From Parabacteroides massiliensis (GTDB taxonomy: Bacteria; Bacteroidota; Bacteroidia; Bacteroidales; Tannerellaceae), in contig NZ_LT700191.1 of NCBI RefSeq assembly GCF_900155425.1, positions 1,077,198 through 1,141,197 of the forward strand: 64,000 bases of DNA, in the 5' to 3' direction. This document shows positions 36,387 to 46,248 of this stretch, one piece after another (position 1 is the first letter of the stretch; each line of letters opens with the position of its first letter). Both the position numbers and the translations under genes were made by a program. A model generated the notes under the pieces. The model had not been told where the DNA came from, did no database searches, and saw only the letters and a program-made list of their open reading frames with translations.

Positions 36387-39254
36387 ATGAAAAATGTTTC
36401 GTATTACAGGCATCTTCATCCCGAAAGCCTGAAAAAATTAGTAGCAATCACAAAGATCACGGCAGTTTCGCTATTAACGGTTTTACCTTCCGCAATGCAA
36501 GCCGAAACAGCCTACTCACAATCGGCAGTGATATCCGTCAAAGCGGAACGGATGCTTCTCTCCGATCTATTTTCACAGATAGAAAAACAAAGCGAATTCT
36601 TGTTCTTCTATGTAGACAAAGATGTTGCAAACATCAAAGTCAACATTAAGGCCAGCAGTAGTCAAATCGATGAAATACTAACACAAGCATTGGCTGGAAC
36701 AGGATTGACATACACCATCAATGACCGCAACATCAACATTCTACGAAAAGCAGATACCCGACAACAACAAGTCAAGCAGATCACAGGGAAAGTCCTTGAC
36801 AGTAACGGAGACCCGGTTATCGGAGCTAACGTTGTAGAAAAAGGAACGACTAACGGATCTATCACTGATGTTGAAGGCTCCTTCAACATCAGTATAGCAC
36901 CAGGTGCTATACTTTCCATTTCCTATATCGGATACAAACCTGTCGAAATAAAGATCGGTTCACAAAACTCATATAACATCACCCTCGAAGAAGATTCGGA
37001 AGCATTGGATGAAGTGGTCGTAATCGGTTACGGTACGGCACGCAAGATCGACCTGACAGGATCAACCTCTTCTCTGGGAGGTGACAAACTTCAAATGAAG
37101 AGCACGCCGCAACTATCCAGTCAGTTGCAAGGACAGATGGCCGGTGTGCAGATCACACGTTCCAGTGGCGACCCGTCAGCGGGAGCAACTATCCGCGTTC
37201 GTGGTGTCACAACCATGTCAACCAACGATCCGCTGGTGATTGTCGATGGAGTACCGGGTACTCTTGGGGATATTACCCCTGAAGATGTAAAAGACATTCA
37301 GGTTCTGAAAGACGCAGCTTCAGCCGCCATCTACGGTTCACGCGCAGCAGCAGGTGTCATATTGGTCACAACCAAACGTGCCAAAAACAAGGAATTCCAT
37401 CTTTCATATAATGGTGAATATGGTATCAACACACCGACCGCGAAACCAAAATTTGCGAATGCCGTACAATGGATGAGTGGTCTCAACGAATTAGCCTTCA
37501 ACGATGGTGCTTCATCCCCGCATTCGCTTTATTCTGAAGAGATAATCAATAATTACGCTCAATTGCGGGCCGAAGATCCGGATCGCTATGCAGATACAGA
37601 TTTCATGGATTTAGGTCTAAAAAGTAGTACACATCATCAACGCCACTCACTCTCGCTCAGTGGTGGAACCGACAAACTGAAAACAAATTTCAGCCTCAAC
37701 TATTACAATTCGGAAGCACTTATCAAAACAAAAGACTACGAGCGTTTCAATATCCGTACGAACAATGACTATCAGATCAATAATTGGATACATGCCAATG
37801 TCGATTTGAATTTACTCTATTCCAATGCAAATGAGCCCCACGGATCGATCTTTTCCTTGATGGAACGTGCTCCGATCTACAATGCTTACTGGTCCGACGG
37901 ACGTTTTGCCGATGGCAAAGATGGTGACAACCCTATCGCCGAGCACCAATTAGGTGGTTCCGTGAAAAAACAGAACTACAATGTGAGTGGTAAGCTGCAA
38001 TTGGATATCACCCCTACAAAAGGATTAACTTTAACAGCCATTGTCGCTCCGAAATATTCTTTTTACAAAGGGAAAGACCATCGGAAAAGATACGAAGTCT
38101 ACCGGATCACCGGCGACCCGATTCCCGGAGTCGGCTATGCCTCGACCAGCCTCAGTGAAAGTCGCAATGACAACCATAGCTTGACAAAACAGTTCTATGC
38201 CAACTACAAATTGCAACTGAAACGTCATTCTATCGGATTGATGGCCGGTTATGAAGATTATTCTTACAAATGGGAAGAGGAAGGTGCCTCCAGGACCAAT
38301 TTTAACTTAGTCAATTATCCCTATTTGGATTTAGGTCCCGAAGATTACCAATACAATAGCGGAAAAGCCGGACATAATGCTTACCGTTCGTTCTTCGGCC
38401 GTGTCATGTATTCATGGGCAGATCGCTATATATTGCAAGCCAATATCCGCTCAGATGGTTCTTCACGCTTTGCCGATGGCCATCGTTGGGGTACATTCCC
38501 TTCCGTTAGTGCAGGCTGGGTTATCTCCGAAGAACCTTGGTTCAAGAAGAGCGTTGTAGATTACTTAAAACTACGCGGTTCGATCGGGCAGTTAGGCAAC
38601 GAACGTTTAGGTAAGGAATTTCCCTATCAGGCAATTCTCAGTTTTGGAACAGGATTTATTCCCAATGCAACCACAGGCGTAGCAGATGTTGTGCAAACAG
38701 CCTATCAGACAGACTATGCTTTCAACAACCTGACATGGGAGACAACGACCACTTATGGTTTAGGAGCTGACATAACCTTACTAAATAACAGACTTCGTGC
38801 ATCAGCCGATTATTATTACAAAAAGACGACAGATATGTTAATGGAAGTCGGATTCCCTTCTTATTTCGGTTACAACGCACCGCAAAACAATGCCGCCGAT
38901 ATGCACACGAAAGGTTGGGACCTCGAACTCTCCTGGAGCGACCAAATTAACAATTTTCGCTACGGTGTAAGTTTCAATTTGTCCGATTATCGCTCTAAAA
39001 TGGGATATATGGCAAAACGGCAGAAAATCGATGACAACAAGATCACCGAAGAAGGGTCTTACTATAATGAATGGTATGGATACAAAAGTATGGGTATTAT
39101 CTTGAATGATGCTGCCATGTTTGACGAAAACGGCAATAAAATTCCGGTCCTGACCAACAACGATAAATATAATCCGCAAAACGAAATGTTTCGACTTTTG
39201 GGAACGAAACGTTCTTTTTCCCAAAACGAAACGTTCTTTTTTTCGCACCCCTAA
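36387..39254 (+). pseudogene. SusC/RagA TonB-linked receptor truncated by the prophage
   Basis: The open frame has 955 codons. Host sequence ends near 39186 and the last about 20 codons are read from phage DNA, ending SHP. Intact SusC proteins of this class run about 1,000-1,150 residues. Visible parts are a signal peptide, an STN domain (LLSDLFSQIEKQSEFLFFYV), a carboxypeptidase-regulatory-like domain (GKVLDSNGDPVIGANVVEKG), a plug (DEVVVIGYGTARK, VLKDAASAAIYGSRAAAGVI) and most of the barrel. The last barrel strands and the C-terminal BAM signal are missing, so assembly should fail. The expected susD partner would lie beyond the prophage. Confidence 0.85.
39187..39241. repeat. Phage terminal repeats (putative transposase sites)
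   Basis: AACGAAACGTTCTTTTT occurs at 39203-39219 and 39225-39241, exactly 22 bp apart. The outermost segment has GTTTCG (39188-39193) and CGAAAC (39205-39210), like the GTTTC…CGAAA pattern of MuA sites. The element begins with TG, as Mu ends do. Confidence 0.65.
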
Positions 39255-39312
39255 ACACCCCCTACCCTGCCCTTTTCCGCTTAATTTCTCACTTCTAATT
39301 ATTACTAAGAAA

Positions 39313-39344
39313 TTTGGTAATCTCGCCAAAAATCGCTACATTTG
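39313..39344 (+). promoter_or_regulatory. Consensus promoter facing into the prophage
   Basis: TTTG (39313-39316), a 20-bp spacer and TACATTTG (39337-39344) match the Bacteroidetes promoter exactly. No sense-strand protein gene lies downstream, because the adhesin gene is on the opposite strand. Confidence 0.65.
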
Positions 39345-39350
39345 TATAGT

Positions 39351-39497
39351 ATAAATTGGTGTGTTGTGCACTCTCTCACACATACTAAAGCACTATCAAA
39401 TTTCATTTTCTTAAAACATTTTCGACCGGCTTACGCCGGTATTTATAATAACACGAACGGTGTTCAGAAACCATCCGAACACCGTTCTTTCGTTTTA
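39351..39497 (+). ncRNA. Candidate small RNA at the prophage end
   Basis: The expected start is about 7 bp after the consensus -7 box. The transcript would run about 140 nt and stop at the strong hairpin at 39455-39487 followed by CTTTCGTTTT. A smaller hairpin, ACCGGC-TTAC-GCCGGT (39425-39440), lies inside. It has no ATG-initiated ORF. The call rests on promoter plus terminator only. Confidence 0.4.
39455..39487. terminator. Bidirectional hairpin after the adhesin gene
   Basis: A perfect 11-bp stem, GAACGGTGTTC and GAACACCGTTC, has an 11-nt loop. On the plus strand it is followed by a T-rich run, and on the minus strand by GTGTTATTAT. It could terminate both the adhesin operon and the putative small RNA. 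Hairpins downstream of variable regions are also known in diversity-generating retroelements. Confidence 0.7.
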
Positions 39498-39529
39498 GTC
39501 GCTTCGCTCCACGCTTTGGCGCTTTGCGC

Positions 39530-42500
39530 TTACAACACTTCGCGAATCGCTTTATACGCTTCCACGCTTTCCGCCCGAACGAGTTTGCCGCGGAAGGCCA
39601 GACGGGAACCGATACCCGAGTACGAGCTCGAGGCATCGATATTCGCATGCGCGTACGACACACCACCAAACGCATTCGAGTAAACGTACCCACGAAAAAC
39701 CACACGGAAGGCTGCGGTACTTATCCAATATTTATCGCAATAATATGTACTGGACGAGCCGTTAGCTGTTCCTACCGGTACGATATCCATGTATTTACCA
39801 TGGGCAACACCTGTTATCCACTGGTCACTGATCGTTTTACCCTTCACCCAACGCACCGTGCCGTCCGGCATCCAAATACGCCATTTACCTTGGTTGCCAC
39901 TATCGTTGGGTAAATCAACACCGTCCATCATCTCGTACTTATGGCCGTAGATGTCCTCATAGCCCAGACAACTGATATTGTTTACCTGAGTCACGGTCGG
40001 AGAACCATACTCGTCCTGGCCACGATACCAAGCGTACTGGTGGATAGAACCGTCCACGATGGAATTCGTGATCTTGTCGTTTATTTTATACGCTTCTGCG
40101 TAGCCGATCGTATCCTGCATACCATAACCGGCTGTACCGCCCGTGATACGATTGCTCGTATGCTGACCGCCTCCGCACTGTTCCTGGCTGTCACGACGGC
40201 CATATCTTGCGTAAAACAAGTTCGCTATACGGGAGTGCATCAACGCGTCTATCTGTTGCATACCGCGCTGAACCGAGTAATAATGAAAGTCGATCCAGTT
40301 CATGCTGGCCGTCGTGGAATTACCCGTTATGCATGAACGCAACTTGCTACCTACCACGCTACTGCCTACTACCGCGCAAAGATGTTCCTCGTTGGCCACC
40401 CAATCGGGCTCCATATCCTCGATCTTGTCGCTGTTACTTAGAACCACCTTGTCAAACTCGGCCGTGTTCAGGATCGAGAAGTGCAAGGCCGTGGCGTCCT
40501 CCGGAACATCCGATATCAAGTACATGCCGGCCTCGAACTTCAGACCGATCGTAGAGACCACGATGGTTTTGACCACGTTTCCGGAGCCGTCAACAAATAG
40601 ACTGCCGACCAAACCCGTACCGGGAACACTCGGAAAACGTACACGCTTATAGCCTTGTACATCCACCTTGCAGACTGAATAGGTCTTGTCCGTGCTATAA
40701 GAATCCTTCAACGTGGGTTTGCCACTCAAAAGTTTGCGCTCTGTAAGGAAACCGCCCTGCGTGTCTTTGATGTCGTCCAACGTCAGCACCGTCACATCCG
40801 GAACAGGAGGCATATCGTCAGGGCCGTTGGAACTGTAACAGCTGTAATATTTCTCGTTCAGGTAGTCATTGACACCTTTCGACCAAAAGAACGGTTCGTA
40901 CATCATCCAGTCGCCCTCGCTGCTGTCAAGTTTGGCTGCGCTGCCATCGTAGTATTTATTACTGCTGGTATCATCCAACGGACAATAGGTCATCTCGCCG
41001 TCCGGATTGTTCACGTCAACCGTCTGGCCCGCCATCTCCACTTTACGGCTCGTGGGCTTTTTCGTCACCTTGGCAAGCACACGATGGCGCTTCTTGAGGA
41101 TCGCCGCCACGTGGGCATTCATGACGTAAGTATTGCCATACTTATAACCGGTCTCGTTGTCCGGGTTGGAAATGTTGGCATCGTCCGGAGCGCTCTCGTC
41201 CGACTCGATGATGCTGTAGGCCGGTTGTACGATCTCCAGTTCCGGATACCGCTCACGATACCGGTCGGCCTGTTCGTCATCCATGTACTTTGTCAGGCAG
41301 AGCCTGCCACGCAATCCGGAATGACGGTTGTCTATCGCTCCGGTGGAGGTATAGGTACCATAATCGTAGTATTTTCCGAGCAGCCTGCCGTCATCCTCCA
41401 TATCGATGTCAAGGACAAAACGCTCCAGTTTACCGCTACCGTTCAACTTGGCCTGATGAAGACGTTCCAGCATGGCAAACCCGTCAATGCCCGGACAACC
41501 CATGAACCGGTAGCCTCGCACGTTACCGATGCCATCCAGTACCAATCCGCTCTCTGCCAACCTGGGAAGATATTCCAGAAACAGTTCCTCTATCGTTTCC
41601 GGCAAGCATAACTGCACAACAGGCGCACCGGTGGCAAGTTTCACGCGGGTAAGCCCCGTGCCTCTCACGTCCAGCTTCTTCAACCGTCCCTGCCAGCTCA
41701 AGTCCAAGGTCGTCACGTTGCCGTTATCGCCATTCCGTGCCAGCAGGTTGTTGCGCATATTAAGCTCTTCCAGAAGAAGCATGCCGTTCGTCGAGGCCAT
41801 GAATGAACCGTTACGATAACCGCTGGCTTTCTCCACGCTCATGTCCAGTTTTACCAACGAGGTCAGCAAACCGAAGTTGAAGCCGATGGCGAACGCGTCC
41901 TCATGCCATACCAGTTCCTTGATTTTAGCCGCGCCGATAATCTTCAGCGGGTCGTTCTCACCGAAGGCACGGGTCAGCCGCAGGGAGTGGAGCACGTCTG
42001 CATCTACCACACCGCTGTCAGCCTGTACGCCGTTACTGGTAGATAACTGCACACGGTACGGGATGGTCAACCGGTACTGCATCGGTTTCAGCTTATAAGC
42101 CTTGTCCAGCGATGCCGTACTCTGGTAGAACTGGGCACCCAGCGTAGAGACATAACCGTACTCCACCTGCTTCAGGTCATACCTGCGCTGGATGAAATAG
42201 TTCCGGTGCGCCTTTAACGAACCCTTCAGACCGTAGATCTGCGGGTAGGTCTGTTTCGCGCCGTCCGCACCCACCGGCATCTCGTTCAAGAACGGATACA
42301 CATACTTGAAGATGCCTGATTTGTTGTACAGCCGGCTGCACCACTTCTTCATCTGCTCGGTGTCGAAATGGTCAACGGCCTTCTGGATGCTGAAGGCACT
42401 CATGAAGCTGGTACCGCCGTTCACACCCTTGGTCATCACTTCTTCCAGCAGATTGCCCATATTGCCCAGTATCAGGTTCCACAGCCAGCTGTTGTGTCCC

Positions 42501-45500
42501 TGCATCACATAGGCCCCGTCCCGCTTGGTCTGCCGGTTGTCATCATACTTCCCGGTCAGGAACGACTTGTTGTCCGAACCCAGCTGGCAGTCTCCATCGT
42601 AATAGGTTATCCACCACATCACGCCGTCCCATGTCCGCACCAGCATGTTTTTCGCCAGCTGGTCCACGCCAAGGTTGAACTGTACATACAGGTAGTAGGC
42701 GGCCAGGTTGGGAAGGTTGAAATACTTCCCGGCTTCCGCCTTGAAGGTCGGGCTCACCCATTTCACGGTCGGAAACTTGTTGCCGTCATCCTCATAGTCC
42801 ACCCCGTCAAAGGTGTGCGTCTCCTTGTTATAGGCCAGATTCTTGCCGGCAGGCGTTTCCTTCACGCATCTGTAAAGGAAACTCATCATGCGGTCAAGCG
42901 CCTTGTACATCTTGTCGTACTTGTCACCGGTGCCCAGGTGTTCCTTGATGTTCGGTTCTTCTTCGGCATCGCCTCCGCCATCGTTCCAGAACACGTCTTT
43001 CGGATGGTTGAACTCGAAACCGCCGTCAAAGTTGAAATCCATGAAGTCCGTATGGTCGGGCTCCGTGGACGGCAGCCAACGGAACAGGCACAGGTCGTTC
43101 GAGTTGTTCAGCGTCTCGATGCAGATGGGCAGGTATTCCTTCGGCCGGTCGCCGTTCGCCTGCAGGTAGTTCAGCGTATCGCCGGTCCCCCACTGTTCTT
43201 CGCCGATGGTCTTGTCCTGGCCGAATATCGGGTAGCTGTCGCTCTTCTCGTTGTTCATGTTGTACTGGCCGTAGTAGGTCAGATCCTCATCCACGCTCTT
43301 TGCCACAAACAGGTCACAGGGCAAGCCGTCAATGGCCGAGCGTATGTCTTCCTTGCACGTATCCGCATGGTCGGCGGCATACTGCTGGGCAGGGGTCAGG
43401 ATGCCCATTTCCTTCATGCCGTCATGGATGAACTTCGCGCCACCGGTGTTGGTGGTCATGGAGGAGTCCGAAAAGTCACACTTCGCACAGGCGAGTTTCG
43501 CCCCCACCGAGTTGTCCCGCAGTCGGAACAGGTTCTTCTTACCCTCCGTAGCTGTCGGGTTGCTCTGCTGCCCGTTACCGTCTATCTCGCCGTAGCTCAT
43601 CCGTGCCGTGTAACCGCTGGCTGTCTTCTGGAAGTAGAAGCGCAGGTTCTTGCGGGCATAGTTCACCGAACTGGTACCCTGGATACGCAGATAAATGTCA
43701 CGGGCTATCCAGTCCAGCGCCCGGTTCTCACCGTTGTAGAATCTAACTTCCCGGCACAGCTTGTTGGCCTTCTTGTTGTTCAGCTGGGCCAGCGCGTCCA
43801 TCACGTTCAGCGTGTCGCTCTCGCTTGGCACCTCACTGCCCACGCTGCCCGTGCCTATCAGTACCAGGATCGAGTTCCGCCGCTTCTTCATCAGCCCCAT
43901 CAGCTTCTCCATGCTCACCGTGTCCCCCTCGTTCAGCACGCGGTTGTCCTCATCCAGCGAGCGCACGCCCGGTTCCCCGTCGGCATCCTCCAGATGGTTG
44001 CGGTCCACGATGTAGTTGTTAAGCACCTCGTCCGAGGTCAGCGCCTTGTTATAGATGCGCACGCTCTTCACGTTCAGGTCAGCCCCCTCCGATTTGAACT
44101 CCAGCTGGCTCCGGATGTCGAAGCTCACCTTGTCCAGCCACTTCGAGGCGGCCGACTCCTCCCCGTTCACATAGAAGCCGATCAGCGTCCGCTGCTCGTT
44201 GGTCTCCACGTCCGGGTAGAACACGTAAGTGATACGGATATTCTTACCGGGTTCAAACTTCGTACCCACCGAGTCCTCATAGCGCAGGACCTGACCGGCA
44301 TCCATCGCCTCCGTCACCACGCCGGTAAGGAACTTCGCCTCCTCCGGGGTCACCACCAGCCCGTAACGGTTGCCGTTTTGCAGGGTGCCCAGACAGGTGA
44401 TCAGCTCCGCGTCGGTGTCAGTCACGTTGGCCGTGCTGTATTCTATCTCCAACGTCATGCCCACGTCGCGGATGGCAAAACCCTCGGGCTTGTCCGCCTC
44501 GTTGAACGGGCGATAACCGCCGTCTGCCGTCAGGGTCATGCCCGCACCGCCGGCCAGCAGCAGGCGGTCCTTGTGCCAGCCGCTTCCTGCGCCGTATTCG
44601 TTCACGCTCCACAGCACATCACGGAATTCCATCCGTTTGTCCCCGCTCACCCAGCTTTCCGGGTTGTTTTCCGTGTTGCTTCGCCCGAAGGCATCGAACG
44701 TGCACACGGCATCCGGTGCCAGCGTGGCTTCAATGTCGGGGTGCGATGTGGTGTTCACCCGCACCTCAAGCACGGCATCACCGCACGACACACGGTAGTC
44801 CAGCGGTTCCACGTTCACGTTCGTACGCCCGTAGCTGCCGGTCTCACCGCGCTGCAGCAGGTCTTCCTTCACCACACTGCCCCGGCTGGTCACTTTCACA
44901 CGGGCCGTGTACGCATCCCTGTCATAGCCGGCATACGTGAAGTTCCACGCCGTGAACTGCTCTGCCTCCAGTACGGGGTGCTTCCAGTCACGCTGGAACC
45001 CTGCCGCCCGGTGGTTGAACATCATGCCGGCATAGGCCGTCACACCTTCCCCGGCTTTCAGCAGGGTCAGGTAGTGTATCTCGCTCACCACGCCGGAGTT
45101 CTCGTGCAGCGCATAGGCTTCCACCACGTTCATGCCCTCCCGCATTTCACTCAGCGCAACGGTGACGTTCTTCTGCTGGACACCGGAACCGGCTGACAGG
45201 CCAAGCGTATAGGGCTGCCCGCCGTTGATACGGTAGTAGATGTTCTTCTCGCCACTCGTTCCCTTAGCTGTAAATGGGATGTTCACGTCGTTCCGGTATC
45301 CCCCGTCAGCAAGTCCGTTCCCAACCGAATAAGTGGTACTTAGTTCCATAGCCACCATCGTCACCCTGGCGGTAGCGGTTTTCATCAGCGTACCGCCATC
45401 ATAACCGGCCTGCGCCTCCACCTGCACGGTGTAGGTCGTGGCATCCTTCAGGTAAGGCGACGCGTCAAAAGTATAGCTCTGACCGGCCGTAACGCCGACA

Positions 45501-46051
45501 AACTCCGCATCCTGGAATTCTGAAAGGACCGTGGAGCCACGTTTTACGACCACCTTGGCCTTCAGGTCGCTGTAGCCACTCACCTCGCCGCCACCGGCCG
45601 TGCCCACGCCAACGGCATATCTCACCACGAAACCGGTACCCAACGACAAATACTGGGAAGCGGGCAAGGAGGAACCCGAAGCATCGGTCAGGTCTATATT
45701 CACCACCACCTTGTCATCGTCGCTATACTTGGAAAAGCGCACCTCCCTGTCGCTTTCCCCCCCTTCGCTATCCTTCTGCGTGACTGTCATCACGTACTGA
45801 GTGCCGTCCTCGCTGTCCGTCACGTCGATATTCGTCACGGTACCCACCAGCGAGGCGAACACCGCGCCGCTCGTGGGGGCTTTCGTCTCACCGGCGGCCA
45901 GCTCCTCCGTAGGGGTGGCCTTGTCATCAATACTTTTGATATAGTTCTCCACCAACCGGCCGCTCACCGGAAGATTACCCGTGGATTCGTCACCGGACCA
46001 ATCGGTCTTCTGCATATCCAGACCGTCCTCGTCATATACTTTCTTTGCCAT
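39530..46051 (-). CDS. Giant phage adhesin with LamG-, CotH-, LRR- and lectin-like parts
   Basis: A 2,173-residue protein and the last gene of the tail operon. After a short N-terminal attachment region come beta-sandwich repeats. A LamG-like domain covers about residues 450-690 (GMTLEIEYSTANVTD, SVRIYNKALTSDEVLNNYIV). A CotH-kinase-like region spans about 780-1230 (LRIQGTSSVNYARKNLRFYF, then NLGVDQLAKNMLVRTWDG and YYDGDCQLG). Leucine-rich-repeat-like segments occupy about 1380-1560. The last about 100 residues resemble the C-type-lectin fold of variable proteins (WRIWMPDGTVRWVKG … GSRLAFRGKL). Its likely role is receptor binding. Domain borders are estimated by eye. Confidence 0.8.
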   Translation of the reverse strand: MAKKVYDEDGLDMQKTDWSGDESTGNLPVSGRLVENYIKSIDDKATPTEELAAGETKAPTSGAVFASLVGTVTNIDVTDSEDGTQYVMTVTQKDSEGGESDREVRFSKYSDDDKVVVNIDLTDASGSSLPASQYLSLGTGFVVRYAVGVGTAGGGEVSGYSDLKAKVVVKRGSTVLSEFQDAEFVGVTAGQSYTFDASPYLKDATTYTVQVEAQAGYDGGTLMKTATARVTMVAMELSTTYSVGNGLADGGYRNDVNIPFTAKGTSGEKNIYYRINGGQPYTLGLSAGSGVQQKNVTVALSEMREGMNVVEAYALHENSGVVSEIHYLTLLKAGEGVTAYAGMMFNHRAAGFQRDWKHPVLEAEQFTAWNFTYAGYDRDAYTARVKVTSRGSVVKEDLLQRGETGSYGRTNVNVEPLDYRVSCGDAVLEVRVNTTSHPDIEATLAPDAVCTFDAFGRSNTENNPESWVSGDKRMEFRDVLWSVNEYGAGSGWHKDRLLLAGGAGMTLTADGGYRPFNEADKPEGFAIRDVGMTLEIEYSTANVTDTDAELITCLGTLQNGNRYGLVVTPEEAKFLTGVVTEAMDAGQVLRYEDSVGTKFEPGKNIRITYVFYPDVETNEQRTLIGFYVNGEESAASKWLDKVSFDIRSQLEFKSEGADLNVKSVRIYNKALTSDEVLNNYIVDRNHLEDADGEPGVRSLDEDNRVLNEGDTVSMEKLMGLMKKRRNSILVLIGTGSVGSEVPSESDTLNVMDALAQLNNKKANKLCREVRFYNGENRALDWIARDIYLRIQGTSSVNYARKNLRFYFQKTASGYTARMSYGEIDGNGQQSNPTATEGKKNLFRLRDNSVGAKLACAKCDFSDSSMTTNTGGAKFIHDGMKEMGILTPAQQYAADHADTCKEDIRSAIDGLPCDLFVAKSVDEDLTYYGQYNMNNEKSDSYPIFGQDKTIGEEQWGTGDTLNYLQANGDRPKEYLPICIETLNNSNDLCLFRWLPSTEPDHTDFMDFNFDGGFEFNHPKDVFWNDGGGDAEEEPNIKEHLGTGDKYDKMYKALDRMMSFLYRCVKETPAGKNLAYNKETHTFDGVDYEDDGNKFPTVKWVSPTFKAEAGKYFNLPNLAAYYLYVQFNLGVDQLAKNMLVRTWDGVMWWITYYDGDCQLGSDNKSFLTGKYDDNRQTKRDGAYVMQGHNSWLWNLILGNMGNLLEEVMTKGVNGGTSFMSAFSIQKAVDHFDTEQMKKWCSRLYNKSGIFKYVYPFLNEMPVGADGAKQTYPQIYGLKGSLKAHRNYFIQRRYDLKQVEYGYVSTLGAQFYQSTASLDKAYKLKPMQYRLTIPYRVQLSTSNGVQADSGVVDADVLHSLRLTRAFGENDPLKIIGAAKIKELVWHEDAFAIGFNFGLLTSLVKLDMSVEKASGYRNGSFMASTNGMLLLEELNMRNNLLARNGDNGNVTTLDLSWQGRLKKLDVRGTGLTRVKLATGAPVVQLCLPETIEELFLEYLPRLAESGLVLDGIGNVRGYRFMGCPGIDGFAMLERLHQAKLNGSGKLERFVLDIDMEDDGRLLGKYYDYGTYTSTGAIDNRHSGLRGRLCLTKYMDDEQADRYRERYPELEIVQPAYSIIESDESAPDDANISNPDNETGYKYGNTYVMNAHVAAILKKRHRVLAKVTKKPTSRKVEMAGQTVDVNNPDGEMTYCPLDDTSSNKYYDGSAAKLDSSEGDWMMYEPFFWSKGVNDYLNEKYYSCYSSNGPDDMPPVPDVTVLTLDDIKDTQGGFLTERKLLSGKPTLKDSYSTDKTYSVCKVDVQGYKRVRFPSVPGTGLVGSLFVDGSGNVVKTIVVSTIGLKFEAGMYLISDVPEDATALHFSILNTAEFDKVVLSNSDKIEDMEPDWVANEEHLCAVVGSSVVGSKLRSCITGNSTTASMNWIDFHYYSVQRGMQQIDALMHSRIANLFYARYGRRDSQEQCGGGQHTSNRITGGTAGYGMQDTIGYAEAYKINDKITNSIVDGSIHQYAWYRGQDEYGSPTVTQVNNISCLGYEDIYGHKYEMMDGVDLPNDSGNQGKWRIWMPDGTVRWVKGKTISDQWITGVAHGKYMDIVPVGTANGSSSTYYCDKYWISTAAFRVVFRGYVYSNAFGGVSYAHANIDASSSYSGIGSRLAFRGKLVRAESVEAYKAIREVL
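39590..39735 (-). other. Probable variable region of a diversity-generating retroelement
   Basis: Encodes the C-terminal lectin-like tail of the adhesin: aromatic, Ser, Asn, Ala and Gly-rich (YVYSNAFGGVSYAHANIDAS) followed by the conserved GSRLAFRGKL. This pattern matches variable proteins of Bacteroides transposable phages. Codon use shifts to TCG, GCG, GGT and TAC compared with the rest of the gene. No reverse transcriptase or template repeat is seen in the window. Confidence 0.5.
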
Positions 46052-46069
46052 ATCGTTATTCTTTAAAAG

Positions 46070-46246
46070 TTATTTCATCCGTTTCCAGCCATCCGTTCGG
46101 CTCCAGGGTTTGTCACCGCGCCAAAAGCCCGCGCCGAAACAGCTCCGGATGGCTTGCCAAACCAGCCTGGCCCCTATATAGACCGTCGCCACCACCCGTT
46201 CGCCTACACGGATGGCCGTCACCTCTTTGTTTCCAACACTTATCAT
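46070..46246 (-). CDS. Small basic phage protein (58 residues)
   Basis: 58 residues, MISVGNKEVTAIRVGERVVA at the start and DKPWSRTDGWKRMK at the end, with a strong GAGGAGG ribosome site 7 bp upstream. It lies between the coiled-coil protein (stop at 46249) and the adhesin (start at 46051) in the same operon. The start resembles a small beta hairpin common in tail-associated proteins. Tryptophan is very frequent in its second half. The position suggests a linker or chaperone for the adhesin. Function is unknown. Confidence 0.7.
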   Translation of the reverse strand: MISVGNKEVTAIRVGERVVATVYIGARLVWQAIRSCFGAGFWRGDKPWSRTDGWKRMK

Positions 46247-46248
46247 AC

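Noticed and set aside
39342-39683. Plus-strand 113-codon ORF at the phage end
   Set aside because: It begins inside the promoter -7 box and runs through the terminator hairpin into the antisense of the adhesin. No domain is recognisable.
42368-45196. A 942-codon plus-strand open frame opposite the adhesin gene
   Set aside because: It is a His/Val/Arg-rich shadow of the GC-rich adhesin on the other strand, with no recognisable domain. The adhesin frame has clear domains.
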